Positions 60,501-64,000 of a stretch of DNA of 64,000 bases are shown here, piece after piece. Made by a program: the position numbers and the translations under genes. Source of the DNA: Odiellus spinosus (taxonomy: Eukaryota > Arthropoda > Arachnida > Opiliones > Phalangiidae); assembly GCA_963920705.1 (NCBI GenBank), contig OY987225.1, forward strand, positions 15,567,492 to 15,631,491, written 5' to 3'. The notes under the pieces are model-generated. The model did no database searches. It was not told where the DNA came from and was given only the letters and a program-made list of their open reading frames with translations. Positions within the stretch are counted from its first letter, which is position 1. Each line of letters starts with the position of its first letter.

Positions 60501-63461
60501 TCTCGAGTAGATATTTTAGTATCTTAGTGGATGTTCATGGTATTCACTTTTAGATATCTTTAAGTTGTCAGATTAAAACAACGCTAGTAAGGTCACGTTA
60601 GGTTAGTATATTTTATCACTCGAATTAGCCAATATCCCTTTAGCTAGTAATCCCTTGATATCACCCTTCTATCTTGTAATTGACGAGTTCGGAATTGAAG
60701 CGAATCTTCCAGAGCCATGGCGCGATTGAGGTATAACTTCGTTATGCGCGGATTTGTTACGAGGTGCCGCTTTCGTCGTTCTTATTCTAAACTAAGCGTA
60801 GTGGATGAATAAATGGATTGAAACAAAGAAAGAGTCATCATATTATATGTAACGGCAAATTCGGACTTTATTTATATTTTCCTATATAACCTTTAATATC
60901 TTTGACTCCTAAATACTTTTATTTGTAAACGGCAGAGACTCCTACCAGGACAATTACAGTCGTCGGGTGTTTTTTCTTTTAGGTCTTCCGATACGCGTAT
61001 CTAGCTAGCGCGAGGTCGGAGGTTAGAATTGTAATGGTTTTTCTTGCACATGGGCTTCCTTTTTTTATAAATCGGTCCCATGTGTACTCAATTTTAAGAA
61101 AACTTTAAATTCCTTTTAGTTGCCATGCCCGCGTATGCCGCGGCATGGTACCAATTATAGATTTTTCTACTTACTGGTATCCTGAGGTTGGACTGGAGGC
61201 TTAAAAGCGAGAGGTCATAATTTTTAAATTGAGTTTAAATCTACGGAGTAAGAAAAAGGCTCAATCGCCATGTACAAAATAAAATCTAACCGGGCAATCG
61301 GATGATTCGAAATCACGCGATAACGAGACGTCAGCGACCAGTATTCTGTATACATTTCAATCTTTAATTGTGCGCGTCCGTCCACCATTATTTGTGCGCG
61401 TCGTGTACGCGTCGTCACAAGAAAACGAGTGAGTTCAAAGCTATTTTAAAAGGGTACCAGTTAATTAGGTCAAAACAATTAATCTAATAGCCCATGAGGT
61501 GCACCATGGCAGATCAGTATTTATTAAGTGTTGTTAATAATTTTCATTAACCGGCAAATAAACTGAATGGTTTCATTTTAAATCTAAGTGAAAAATGAAA
61601 ATTAAACGGTATAAACCATCAAAATGAAAACAACGGCTAAAGCGATGTTAATATTCATCTAAATCGAAAGCACTTCTGAATTAAACTGTGTGAAATGAAA
61701 TTTAAGGACTATAGTTTTATGCTGAGAGTATTGACTTGTTCGTTCTGCGGTGGCTCAAGGGAATATTTTTGAATATGGCAAAAACAAGAACTTAATCAAT
61801 TTACTTATTATACAAAAACGTTGTTTTGCTTCGCACTTCAAAAAAGTGCATTTATAGGTAAGAATATCAAACCCGTGAAGGGACAGAAATTATAAATTAT
61901 CGTTGAAAGAAATATGAATGTTACAGTCTAAGAAATCAGAAAGCTATAATGAAATAATTAATATGAATAAAAAAATTACATATAAATTTGGCCTATCGAA
62001 ACTTTAAATTATGTAGAAGTCATTCGTAGAAATCACTCTTGGAAAGGGTAACTTAAAGCCTACTATGCGTTTATTGGTAGAATTGCGTAATACCAATTAG
62101 TTTAAGCTGGCGCTTTTGAAATGTTTAGTTCAAAATTACATAGTTATGATGATGGTAGCAGTTTTCAGCTTGTAAAAGCAAACACTCGACTTTTTATAAC
62201 CTTTACATTCTTTAACTCTACATAATTTAAAGTTTTGATAGGCCGAATTTATATGTAATTTTTTTATTCATATTAATTATTTCATTATAGCTTTCTGATT
62301 TCTTAGACTGTGACATTCATATTTCTTTCAACGATAATTTATAATTTCTGTCCCTTCATGGGTTTGATATTCTTACCTATAAATGCACTTTTTTGAAGTG
62401 CGAAGCAAAACAACGTTTTTGTATAATTTAGCTTTGAGGGTCTTTTGAACCTTAATTCTTACAAACTAATGCTGAATAGCGTTAAATTTAGGCTTCACAT
62501 TATACGTAATTAAGAGTCTGGTACATAATCTCGAAATTCGTAATCTTTAAAGACAGAGATTAACTAACCTAACCCTAACTAAAGTACTACAAGAGGGATA
62601 TGGTCCGAGGGATTAACGAATTGGGGGGATGGGCTAGTTCCTGCGATTAACTAGCCTAACCTAACCTTACCTTAAATATTACAAGATGGACGGGTTGGTC
62701 CAAGAGATTAACTAGTTGGAGGGACGGACTAGGTCGAGTGATTAATCAACCTTAATTTACCTAAAATATTACAAGAGGGACGGGCTAGCCCGAGGGATTA
62801 CATAAACTAAACTTAAATTTTGCAATATTGAATCGGTAATTGAAAAAAATGGTCATCGAAGGCGGAACAATTCATTAAAACAGGAGGACAAAATCTCTTT
62901 AAAGGGAAACATTCATCTTAAAAATGTAACATTATGGGCTCTTTCGTGCTATTAACTAACCTAACATAACCTTACCTAAAAGGTTACTAGATGTACGGGC
63001 GAGCCTGAGGAATTACATAAACCAACTCAAATTTTAATTAATTAATCGGACCGCCTTCAATGTACGGTATAGATACCCCAATTTATTTTGAAGGCTTCGT
63101 TCTCGCCATCTGGCGATGTTTTATAACAAACTATATCGTGATAGCGCTGTTGAAGGCTGAAATATTGGTCCGGATTTATACATCACTTACATTCAAACTT
63201 AAATAAACTTTAGAAATTAATTTAAACGCCAAAAATGAGTCTATTCTCGAATACATTTTTTGGCATGGTGATTCCGAAATAAATATTCAAAATAAGTTCC
63301 TTTTAGCTAGAAGTTTCCCCTTTTACCCTAAATGCGTATTTGCATTTCATTAATTCATAAACTATATTTATTATAATAAACATTATTTTAATAGATTCTT
63401 GCAAACATCTGTTAGATAAAGTGTGGAAGGACTGTGTGGCAGTATGCCCTTCTGATTGCAA
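15169..63461 (+). CDS. DEG/ENaC family sodium channel, 5' part, seven exons seen
   Basis: Trimeric plasma-membrane cation channel subunit. Exons recognised: 15169-15552, 46358-46488, 48079-48164, 49275-49435, 55047-55145, 56049-56157, 63395-63461; from 46,358 on every phase joins (2, 1, 0, 0, 1, 2). In order they encode the cytosolic N-terminus and first membrane segment followed by LPAIVVC, then extracellular pieces: EPCTAV, the beta-strand stretch VNINLQSPDEVP with ILPG, the family hallmark PYKTDCRDY, GCVP, and a Cys-rich piece (KDCVAVCPSDC). The phase-2 end at 15,552 does not fit the phase-0 start at 46,358, so at least one exon is missing in the transposon-filled gap. The second membrane segment lies past the window. 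The split codon order and intact frames argue for a live gene. Ligand and subfamily cannot be told. Confidence 0.88.
15615..15900. repeat. Family M end fragment and TTCGAAAAACAT repeat
   Basis: 15,615-15,680 matches the left end of family M (GATAAAAATGGAACAGC, TTTATCTTCGGAATC). It runs into about six imperfect copies of TTCGAAAAACAT up to about 15,785. The minus-strand open frame here reads that repeat and is not a gene. Confidence 0.55.
16169..16768. mobile_element. 600-bp MITE with TTAA target duplication (Kolobok or piggyBac type)
   Basis: TTAA flanks both sides (16,165-16,168 and 16,769-16,772). Termini GGGGGAAGTAAAAGG and GGGGGAAGTGAGCGG (complement of the right end) are inverted. Without the insert and one TTAA, the hAT reading frame continues across the site as VYSLIADET, which confirms exact boundaries. 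Non-coding. The GGGG start suits Kolobok better than piggyBac, but no transposase is present to decide. Confidence 0.85.
17006..17341. mobile_element. 336-bp foldback MITE with 8-bp target duplication
   Basis: CTGGTATC lies at 16,998-17,005 and 17,342-17,349. Ends AGAAGCCGATGAA and TTCATCGGCTTCT are inverted, and the arms extend through CTCCTTTGAAGTCTA. Removing it restores the hAT frame as SDMSGIKSGFNF. Overlapping open frames inside it are reads of the palindrome. Confidence 0.85.
18192..18276 (+). repeat. Inverted pair member flanking the insertions in the hAT gene
   Basis: CCTAGAACAAATTAG, CTAATTCCAACGGCTAT and AATGTACTT recur as the complement at about 24,882-24,960. The pair brackets D1, L1 and the TIR transposon, so this block may be one composite insertion or the result of an inversion. 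Confidence 0.55.
18281..19206. mobile_element. Family D element D1, foldback with doubled arms
   Basis: Begins TTATACAAAAACGTTG and ends with the complement. Each arm contains two tandem copies of a unit of about 140 bp (TTGCTTCGCACTTC, CCCGTGAAGGGACAG, AAGTCACAGTCTAAG), so the order is unit-unit-centre-unit-unit, with units inverted between the arms. The centre is about 260 bp and non-coding. Near-perfect arm identity suggests recent activity or conversion. Confidence 0.8.
19485..22567 (+). repeat. Family L, 3-kb repeat, copy L1
   Basis: Aligns over its whole length, inverted, with 58,595-61,803. No recognised protein. It contains a CCTAACCTTACC-type block at 21,410-21,540, a microsatellite (GAA)n at 22,420-22,446 and, at its right end, the palindrome ACAGGCCAGCTGGCCTGT. 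A terminal palindrome on an otherwise TIR-less element resembles a non-autonomous Helitron, but the CTRR terminus is not seen in this copy. Its left end may lie further left, up to 19,207, where L2 is truncated. Confidence 0.7.
22567..24879 (-). mobile_element. TIR DNA transposon with decayed 'ADDTDILVLL' gene
   Basis: About 2.3 kb with inverted ends of about 250 bp (GGGAAAAAAGTTCC, TGGGGGTCTTCCACC, AAAATGGCGCTTC). Minus-strand coding remnants in order: 24,557-24,375 (IRDQNDPDLFRNWLEDNSPF), 23,926-23,687 (VVFDGYDEYTLSTKYQEQ), 23,669-23,484 (VVVADDTDILVLLVYH) and a Cys-rich tail at 23,118-22,894 (NCGKCCVMYGECNGVSC). I know this domain order from a protein widespread in invertebrate genomes and repeat-associated, with a PIN-like aspartate motif, but I do not know an assigned function. 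The gene is broken by stops and shifts between these pieces. Confidence 0.65.
25582..26190. other. Stretch between hAT end and element F
   Basis: A G-run of 18 lies just left, at 25,492-25,509. CTTTCGCCGTCTAGCGGAATG at 25,611 resembles 63,100 (split match), perhaps a shared MITE end. Minus-strand open frames at 25,763-25,991 overlap each other and lack motifs. No gene called. Confidence 0.35.
26460..27507. other. Left interior of element F
   Basis: Holds a plus-strand open frame (26,473-26,673) without a motif. A minus-strand stretch at 26,983-26,789 encodes MRERRADPEYRRRENERR, an Arg/Glu-rich low-complexity pattern often seen in transposon-associated proteins. Neither is supported as a functional gene. 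Further right it is AT-rich with a T-run at 27,422. Confidence 0.35.
27508..31632. mobile_element. Giant foldback element B1
   Basis: Termini AACAAGTTGGGAAACC and the complement GGTTTCCCAACTTGTT, with ACCTCCCCGACGCCGACGTT just inside. The left arm (to about 28,985) and right arm (from about 29,895) are inverted copies over more than 1 kb: GGCAATTACTTCCGGTAC, CTTGGATTCTTCCAATGACT, AGTTCACTCTACACGGCTTC-like stretches. The right arm has an extra tandem duplication (30,600-30,890 against 30,890-31,180). The centre is a family C unit. No transposase recognised. Confidence 0.7.
29011..29888 (+). repeat. Family C unit C1 in the centre of B1
   Basis: Begins TTTTACCTCCCCGACTG, contains AGTTGAAGGTGATTATACG, CTCAGCGGGCCATATTAGCG and GTTTAATACCAGCTTGAG, and ends near CATATATCATTTAG. 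Flanked by inverted GCCCGTTATACCTTTGC and its complement. Non-coding; open frames inside have no motif. Confidence 0.6.
31640..32796 (-). repeat. Family C unit C2
   Basis: Reverse copy of C: CTCAAGCTGGTATTAAAC at the left, GGCCCGCTGAGATCGG in the middle, and CGTCGGGGAGGTAAAA at the right. It immediately follows the right end of B1 and adjoins the transposase remnant. Longer than C1, with additional AT-rich sequence at 32,340-32,740. Confidence 0.6.
32876..33726 (-). pseudogene. Tc1/mariner-superfamily transposase (DUF4817 type), N-terminal and core part
   Basis: Two open pieces. 33,726-33,499 gives the N-terminal helix-turn-helix with DMHLMYERSQGNALEA and the F-x-x-V pattern. 33,448-32,876 (190 codons) gives the DDE core: HPYHFQKVQSL, LVSDEANVSRDGILNLHN, SLNVWCGMVGDNLIGP, YLNFLENDLPELL, FFLWGHLKDLIY. 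The HDGAPAH-type segment with the second catalytic Asp is replaced by FPGGYAEAE, and a frame break separates the two pieces, so it is not active. The family is common in arthropods. Confidence 0.8.
33990..34240 (+). pseudogene. Same transposase family, C-terminal fragment on the opposite strand
   Basis: Plus-strand reading, with frame changes, gives FFLWGHLKDFIY (34,055), then RVRESFERRALVRMNVDGG and HFEQFL followed by a stop near 34,238, the typical C-terminus of the DUF4817 transposase group. It repeats, inverted, the FFLWGHLKD motif of the minus-strand copy about 1.1 kb away. Confidence 0.7.
35690..35830 (-). repeat. Family L end fragment with its own palindrome
   Basis: TTGATAACTGAAATCGTCGTC matches L2 near 58,690 (split match); its outer end carries the palindrome GGATAAACACGTTTGTGTTT. 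It marks the left edge of the block inserted into B2. Confidence 0.5.
35915..36318 (+). repeat. Tandem repeat of about 135 bp, three copies
   Basis: The unit contains TAGAAAGTAAGGTGCCTGAA, GGGTGAAATC, AAGCTTAGCCGAGCTTTA and ATGAATATCCATCGAATTCG. Copies 1 and 2 are nearly identical; copy 3 is diverged. The same unit occurs inverted at 39,825-40,130, so the arrays look like subterminal repeats of the element holding the Tc1-like remnant at 38.8-39.5 kb. Confidence 0.75.
36380..37685. repeat. Inverted segment and CCTAA-type minisatellite block
   Basis: 36,385-36,480 (TTTTGACTATTATATTATAT, CATTAAATTTACCC) is the inverted match of 38,662-38,765. 36,540-37,100 shows no gene or family. 37,130-37,530 holds about four copies of a unit near 70 bp: TTAATCCCTC, CCATCCCTCCAACTAGTTA, TAATATTTTAGGTAAGGTTA. 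The same unit occurs at 21,410, 59,740 and 62,560. Confidence 0.6.
37688..38191. mobile_element. Family D element D3
   Basis: Foldback with ends TACAAAAAAGAGGTTGC and complement; arms share TTCGCACCCTTAAAAAGGGC, GTGAAGGGACACAAATTA and TAGACTAAATCTACTAAC. About 500 bp. Subfamily shared with D4. Confidence 0.75.
38775..39490. pseudogene. Tc1/mariner-like transposase remnant split into inverted halves
   Basis: Minus strand 39,115-38,775: LTMRDLIAADPLFLQKVLFS, DGTFHRDGTVNRHNMHYW, then WKVNVW-like and G-P-F-F-like sequence. Plus strand about 39,190-39,460: RGGPILWLAWSPDL, GVVYETEP, LKVRIPATINEI, GRHIEH and a stop. A stretch of about 50 bp coding TMRDLIAADPL occurs on both strands (39,020-39,070 and 39,155-39,200), so the gene was inverted about its middle. 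It is broken by stops and shifts. Confidence 0.7.
39825..40130 (-). repeat. Inverted copies of the 135-bp tandem repeat
   Basis: About two copies of the complement of the 35,915 unit (TAAAGCTCGGCTAAGCTTAT, TTCACCCTTTTG, ACTCGAATTCAATGGATATTC split). Pairs with the left array across 3.5 kb. Confidence 0.7.
40141..40541 (-). repeat. Family C unit C3, partial
   Basis: TAGTATGGCCCGCTGAGATC to CAGTCGGGTGAGGTAAAAAG. The left part of the unit is missing. It is close to C2 in sequence. Confidence 0.6.
40743..41546 (+). repeat. Family C unit C4 in the centre of B2
   Basis: TTTTTTACCTCCCCGACTG to TTTCCATATATCATTTAG, then the B right arm (AGGTATAACGGGCAGTATAG) exactly as after C1 in B1. The shared junction implies that C is either the true centre of B or was inserted before B copied itself. 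Confidence 0.65.
43041..43432 (+). mobile_element. Family A, copy A5, truncated
   Basis: AGAGCTCTGAATCGGATAACG through GTTTCTTCG-like sequence to CTTATCGGCGAATTAA; the second end is missing. It lies just outside the right end of B2. Confidence 0.65.
43682..44134. mobile_element. Foldback MITE with a short internal duplication
   Basis: GCATATATTATCGTTTTAAA pairs with the complement ending 44,134; inner arms CAAACCTTCCACGAATAA pair with TTATTCGAGGAAGGTTTG. The left arm contains a tandem duplication of about 27 bp (43,713-43,766). The minus-strand open frame reads this duplication and is not a gene. Confidence 0.65.
44191..44906 (-). mobile_element. Family A, copy A6, expanded by a minisatellite
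   Basis: AGAGCTCGGAATTTGTATAAC to CCAATTCCGAGCACC (split). The middle contains five near-identical 36-bp tandem copies (see 44,394), which account for its extra length. Confidence 0.65.
44394..44605 (+). repeat. 36-bp tandem repeat, five copies plus diverged ends
   Basis: Unit AAATTTAAAAATCTGATTTC followed by TCCAAAAATAATAAAT, copies at 36-base spacing with almost no differences, then one diverged copy. No variable spacers, so it is a minisatellite and not a CRISPR. Confidence 0.85.
45265..46145. mobile_element. Possible MITE with ACCACCGTCAT ends
   Basis: GGACCACCGTCATGA at the left and its near-complement ATGACGGTGGCCC at the right. Short ends only and no clear duplication. It encloses the foldback at 45,708. 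Confidence 0.4.
45708..45944. mobile_element. 237-bp foldback MITE
   Basis: CATAGAGACTTTTAACATAG and GGGAGTGGAAA pair perfectly with the complement ending 45,944. The interior is more GC-rich (CCGGAAGTTGGCCAGGCCAG). Non-coding. Confidence 0.75.
46358..46488 (+). CDS. DEG/ENaC extracellular exon
   Basis: Acceptor TTGTACGCAG, donor GAAAG|GTATAA; phase 0 to 2. Encodes 43 residues containing KECAFVHYNNS and VPLDICE, then splits an Arg/Ser codon that joins cleanly to 48,079. It has a sequon, NNS. Assigned by phase and position between better recognised exons; by itself the sequence is weakly diagnostic. Confidence 0.7.
46702..47179. mobile_element. GC-rich 478-bp element with 8-bp target duplication
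   Basis: GGCTATCC flanks both sides exactly (46,694-46,701 and 47,180-47,187). Termini TAGACTCCGACGCCG and TAGACTCTGACGCCG (complement of the right end) are inverted. The outer parts are CGG/GCC-rich (CGGCGGCGGCGCGACGCGGC); the core is mixed sequence. The 8-bp duplication suits hAT-type mobilisation. The overlapping open frames inside are compositional. Confidence 0.88.
47217..47770 (-). mobile_element. Family A, copy A7, full length
   Basis: AGAGCTCGGAATTCGTATAAC (split) to CCGATTCCGAGCTTT, 554 bp, uninterrupted and a good reference copy. Flanks GTTACGGAT and GTTACGGTA suggest a 7-8-bp target duplication. Confidence 0.8.
47771..48078. other. Intron left of the 48,079 exon
   Basis: No repeat or gene recognised; ends in a T-rich tract and the acceptor TTTTTTGCAG. 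A GCGGCCGC site lies near 47,873. Confidence 0.4.
48079..48164 (+). CDS. DEG/ENaC extracellular exon
   Basis: Acceptor TTTTTTGCAG, donor GCTG|GTATGT; phase 2 to 1. Encodes SWVFNGYEPCTAVNVNW and DGSYAG, matching the family pattern of an aromatic-rich stretch and cysteine before the G-x-C-Y-T-F-N strand. Here the usual cysteine of that strand appears as tyrosine (GSYAEF across the junction). Confidence 0.75.
48208..48658 (+). mobile_element. GC-rich short retroposon (SINE or truncated LINE) with 12-bp target duplication
   Basis: TGATGCTAAAAG is repeated exactly at 48,196-48,207 and 48,659-48,670. The 451-bp insert starts with a C-run (CCCCCCCCCTCCCCC), is GC-rich throughout and ends TTAACAATAAACC. 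There are no inverted ends, and a 12-bp duplication of an A-containing site suits target-primed reverse transcription. Overlapping open frames on both strands show no motif. I do not recognise A/B boxes with certainty. Confidence 0.75.
49275..49435 (+). CDS. DEG/ENaC extracellular exon, beta-ball strands
   Basis: Acceptor GATCGTGTAG, donor GAAAA|GTAAGT; phase 1 to 0. Encodes FKVGVNINLQSPDEVPNRH and SFFILPGTLNKAV, corresponding to the family stretch 'G-x-x-v-x-i-h-x-p-x-e-x-P ... v-x-p-G'. Continues directly into the PY-x-T-x-C exon. Confidence 0.85.
49436..50248. other. Channel-gene intron with a foldback
   Basis: 49,862-49,940 (AAAGGAACCACCTCCACACC, CGAGAAACAAGTGTCACTAA) pairs with the complement at 50,103-50,185; about 160 bp lie between. 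The outer parts have no recognised content. The LTR fossil begins at 50,249. Confidence 0.6.
50249..54789 (+). mobile_element. Ty3/Gypsy LTR retrotransposon fossil
   Basis: Begins TGTTTTGTTTGTATATT at a much reduced 5' LTR (about 50,249-50,310) and ends in a fuller 3' LTR (54,555-54,789, TG...CA). AACAC flanks both sides, a 5-bp target duplication. Parts in order: gag-like region from 50,361 with a Cys-rich knuckle near 51,040-51,120; reverse transcriptase (about 51,400-52,000; YPLPTIEEIL, FSVLDAKDGFWQV); RNase H (about 52,110-52,480; CDASDVGLSA, ETDHKPLEII); integrase (about 52,850-53,450; VDAYSDFFEL, VHSDNGPPF, SPYHPQGNDKAE); a chromatin-end region to 53,900. It carries a MITE at 53,908-54,340. 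The element is broken in several places, perhaps half a dozen or more; moderately old. Order RT-RNase H-integrase shows Ty3/Gypsy. No envelope gene recognised. Confidence 0.9.
53908..54340. mobile_element. 433-bp MITE with TTAA target duplication inside the LTR fossil
   Basis: TTAA at 53,904-53,907 and 54,341-54,344. Long arms: AGGGAGAATGCAACCTAA, TTTTTTATCGATTCTTTA, AATAGGCCTAAG against the complement. An inner hairpin includes GTAAGGTCTAGCGACCAAT. Kolobok-type ends (AGGG with TTAA) are likely, piggyBac type is possible. Inserted after the LTR element. Confidence 0.85.
54795..55046. other. Intron between LTR fossil and the hallmark exon
   Basis: No repeat family recognised; ends with the T-rich acceptor tract at 55,029-55,046. 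Confidence 0.4.
55047..55145 (+). CDS. DEG/ENaC hallmark exon (PYKTDC)
   Basis: Acceptor GATTTCAG, donor CAATTT|GTAAGT; phase 0 to 0, 33 residues. RMKKPYKTDCRDY is the family signature just after the beta-ball; KLTNEIKDLSQF follows, where the family has the Y-S-x-x-x-C-x-x-C region. Confidence 0.9.
55297..55804 (+). mobile_element. Family A, copy A8, full length
   Basis: AGATCTGTGAATCGAATAAC to GGAATTCCGAACTCTT; about 508 bp. Slight loss near the right end relative to A1. It lies between the channel exons at 55,047 and 56,049. Confidence 0.7.
56049..56157 (+). CDS. DEG/ENaC thumb-region exon
   Basis: Acceptor AAATATAG, donor AGAG|GTACGT; phase 0 to 1. Encodes CFYVCVWKTFNN, then YGCVPTPRPFIPGYVAC. 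Cysteine spacing C-x3-C then GC fits the disulfide-rich thumb of DEG/ENaC channels. Confidence 0.85.
56158..57673. other. Channel-gene intron, left part
   Basis: 56,548-56,742 is a foldback (CTCTTAACAAGTTG, ATAGATGTTACCC against the complement). 56,820-57,083 starts AGGGCTGGAGGGGGG and ends CTTAATCGGGCCCTG, an old hAT-like MITE remnant by its CAGGGCCCGATTAAG end. 57,084-57,670 shows nothing recognised; the open frame at 57,366-57,563 has no motif. Confidence 0.45.
57674..57844 (+). repeat. Family M end fragment
   Basis: AGCTAAAAATGTAACAGTTT, TTTATTTTCGGAATCACAGT and TTCCGGCTAATCATATTA match the left arm of the copy at 518; it stops where D4 begins. Confidence 0.65.
57845..58533. mobile_element. 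Family D element D4
   Basis: Arms GATTGCTTCGCACCCTTAAA, CCCGTGAAGGGACACAAATT, TAGTGGTTTTAGTCTAC and their complements at the right; ends near CTTTTTTGTATAATT. Its centre is longer than that of D3 and carries a T-run at 58,338. Confidence 0.7.
58595..61803 (-). repeat. Family L, 3-kb repeat, copy L2 (inverted)
   Basis: Aligns inverted with L1 at 19,485-22,567. The palindromic end is at its left: AAACCGGCACGTGCCGG with CTGGTTT; reading outward, CTAGT follows 7-9 bases beyond, which fits a Helitron 3' end (hairpin then CTRR-T). It contains a CCTAA-type block at 59,740-59,850 and an A-run of about 25 at 60,096. It also has internal direct similarity at 58,740-59,060 (three copies of GAGTTTGCATTCGA, AAACACCGTGAAAGACGGCG). 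Truncated at 61,803 by D2. Confidence 0.7.
61808..62426. mobile_element. Family D element D2
   Basis: TTATACAAAAACGTTG to the complement, about 619 bp, single-unit arms (compare the doubled arms of D1). Inserted at, or used as the break point of, the end of L2. Confidence 0.75.
62427..63394. repeat. CCTAA-type minisatellite and family M end
   Basis: 62,560-62,830 and 62,940-63,030 carry copies of the unit near 70 bp (GATTAACTAGTTGGAGGGA, TAACCTTACCTAAAATATTA). 63,140-63,310 matches the right arm of family M (TTTTTTGGCATGGTGATTCC). No gene until the acceptor at 63,394. Confidence 0.6.
63395..63461 (+). CDS. DEG/ENaC Cys-rich exon, last one in the window
   Basis: Acceptor TTTTAATAG, donor CAA|GTAAAC; phase 1 to 2. 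Encodes SCKHLLDKVW and KDCVAVCPSDC, the C-x-C-x-P-x-C stretch of the thumb that precedes the strand leading to the second membrane segment. The gene continues to the right. Confidence 0.85.
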
Positions 63462-63718
63462 GTAAACACATTAAATCTTTCACTTCTTACACACACGTGT
63501 GTTGATATGTATTTGTCTTAGGGGCGTAAAAGATATTGTCGTGAGATAAATCAGATTTATTAATTTAGCACAGTTCTTATACAATTGGACACGGATAAGT
63601 AAAAGTGGGCGATTCATATTTTAGTATGTTACTGTAAAAAGATGCTGGGTATACAACCATTCAATGCATCTAATTTACAAATTTTTTTAATATAATTGAA
63701 CAAGATATCAAAATACAC

Positions 63719-64000
63719 AGAGCTTGGAATCGGATAATAAAAAAGTTCGGATATCCATCGATAACTAGGCTTTTTTTAGATATTTCGGATAAATTGTTCG
63801 TTAATATAAAAACGCAAATTATATAAACAGACGCGTAACAAATGGATACGAACTATCCGGAGGTAATGGTTTAAGCTCCATTAATAAATTTATTCAGACG
63901 GATAATGCGAAAATTAAAATTTTGCGTTTCTCGATATTCGTGTAGAATGAAATATAATGATTATATTAATTTAATCCAAATTGAAAGGAACCAACTAAAT
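63719..64000 (+). mobile_element. Family A, copy A9, cut by the window edge
   Basis: AGAGCTTGGAATCGGATAAT onward, following the A1 order up to CAAATTGAAAGGAACCAACT at the last bases; the second half lies outside the window. Confidence 0.7.

Noticed and set aside
61224-61418. 64-codon frame in L2 as a possible L-encoded protein
   Set aside because: The corresponding stretch of L1 (near 19,870) has a length change that breaks the frame start; no motif.

Overview
The window is nuclear DNA of a metazoan, most likely an arthropod. It is clearly AT-rich, introns are long and packed with transposons, TTAGG-like (CCTAA) tracts recur, and the two host genes are animal families. A single-domain PHM (monooxygenase without the lyase) and a DEG/ENaC channel fit an arthropod. 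I cannot name the species.

Layout. (1) 258-9025, + strand: a complete 11-exon gene for a secreted peptidylglycine alpha-hydroxylating monooxygenase (PHM). All splice phases match and the spliced frame is 361 codons plus stop. (2) 9.0-15.1 kb: intergenic DNA with foldback elements and degenerate minisatellites. (3) 15.17-63.46 kb, + strand: seven recognisable exons of a DEG/ENaC (amiloride-sensitive-type) sodium channel that runs off the right edge. At least one exon between 15.55 and 46.36 kb is not found, and the second membrane segment lies beyond the window. (4) The roughly 30.8-kb gap between the first two channel exons is a deep transposon nest: a decayed hAT transposase gene carrying two MITEs, a 3-kb repeat, a TIR transposon with an 'ADDTDILVLL' protein, and two giant foldback elements enclosing Tc1/mariner-like transposase remains. 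(5) 43-64 kb holds the remaining exons, between MITEs, a GC-rich foldback element, a short retroposon and a Ty3/Gypsy LTR fossil at 50,249-54,789.

Recurrent families (letters are mine): A, about 550 bp, ends GAGCTCGGAAT, nine copies; B, giant foldbacks with ends AACAAGTTGGGAAACC, two large copies; C, a unit starting TTTTACCTCCCCGACTG, in the centre of both B copies and nearby; D, ends TACAAAAACG or TACAAAAAAG followed by TTGCTTCGCAC; L, a 3-kb repeat in two inverted copies 39 kb apart plus two end fragments; M, ends AGCTAAAAATGTAACAG. Repeat boundaries are good to about 10-20 bp unless a target-site duplication is given. Nothing links the two genes functionally: PHM acts on peptide hormones in the secretory pathway, and the channel would sit in the plasma membrane. 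One possible link is that many DEG/ENaC channels are gated by amidated peptides.
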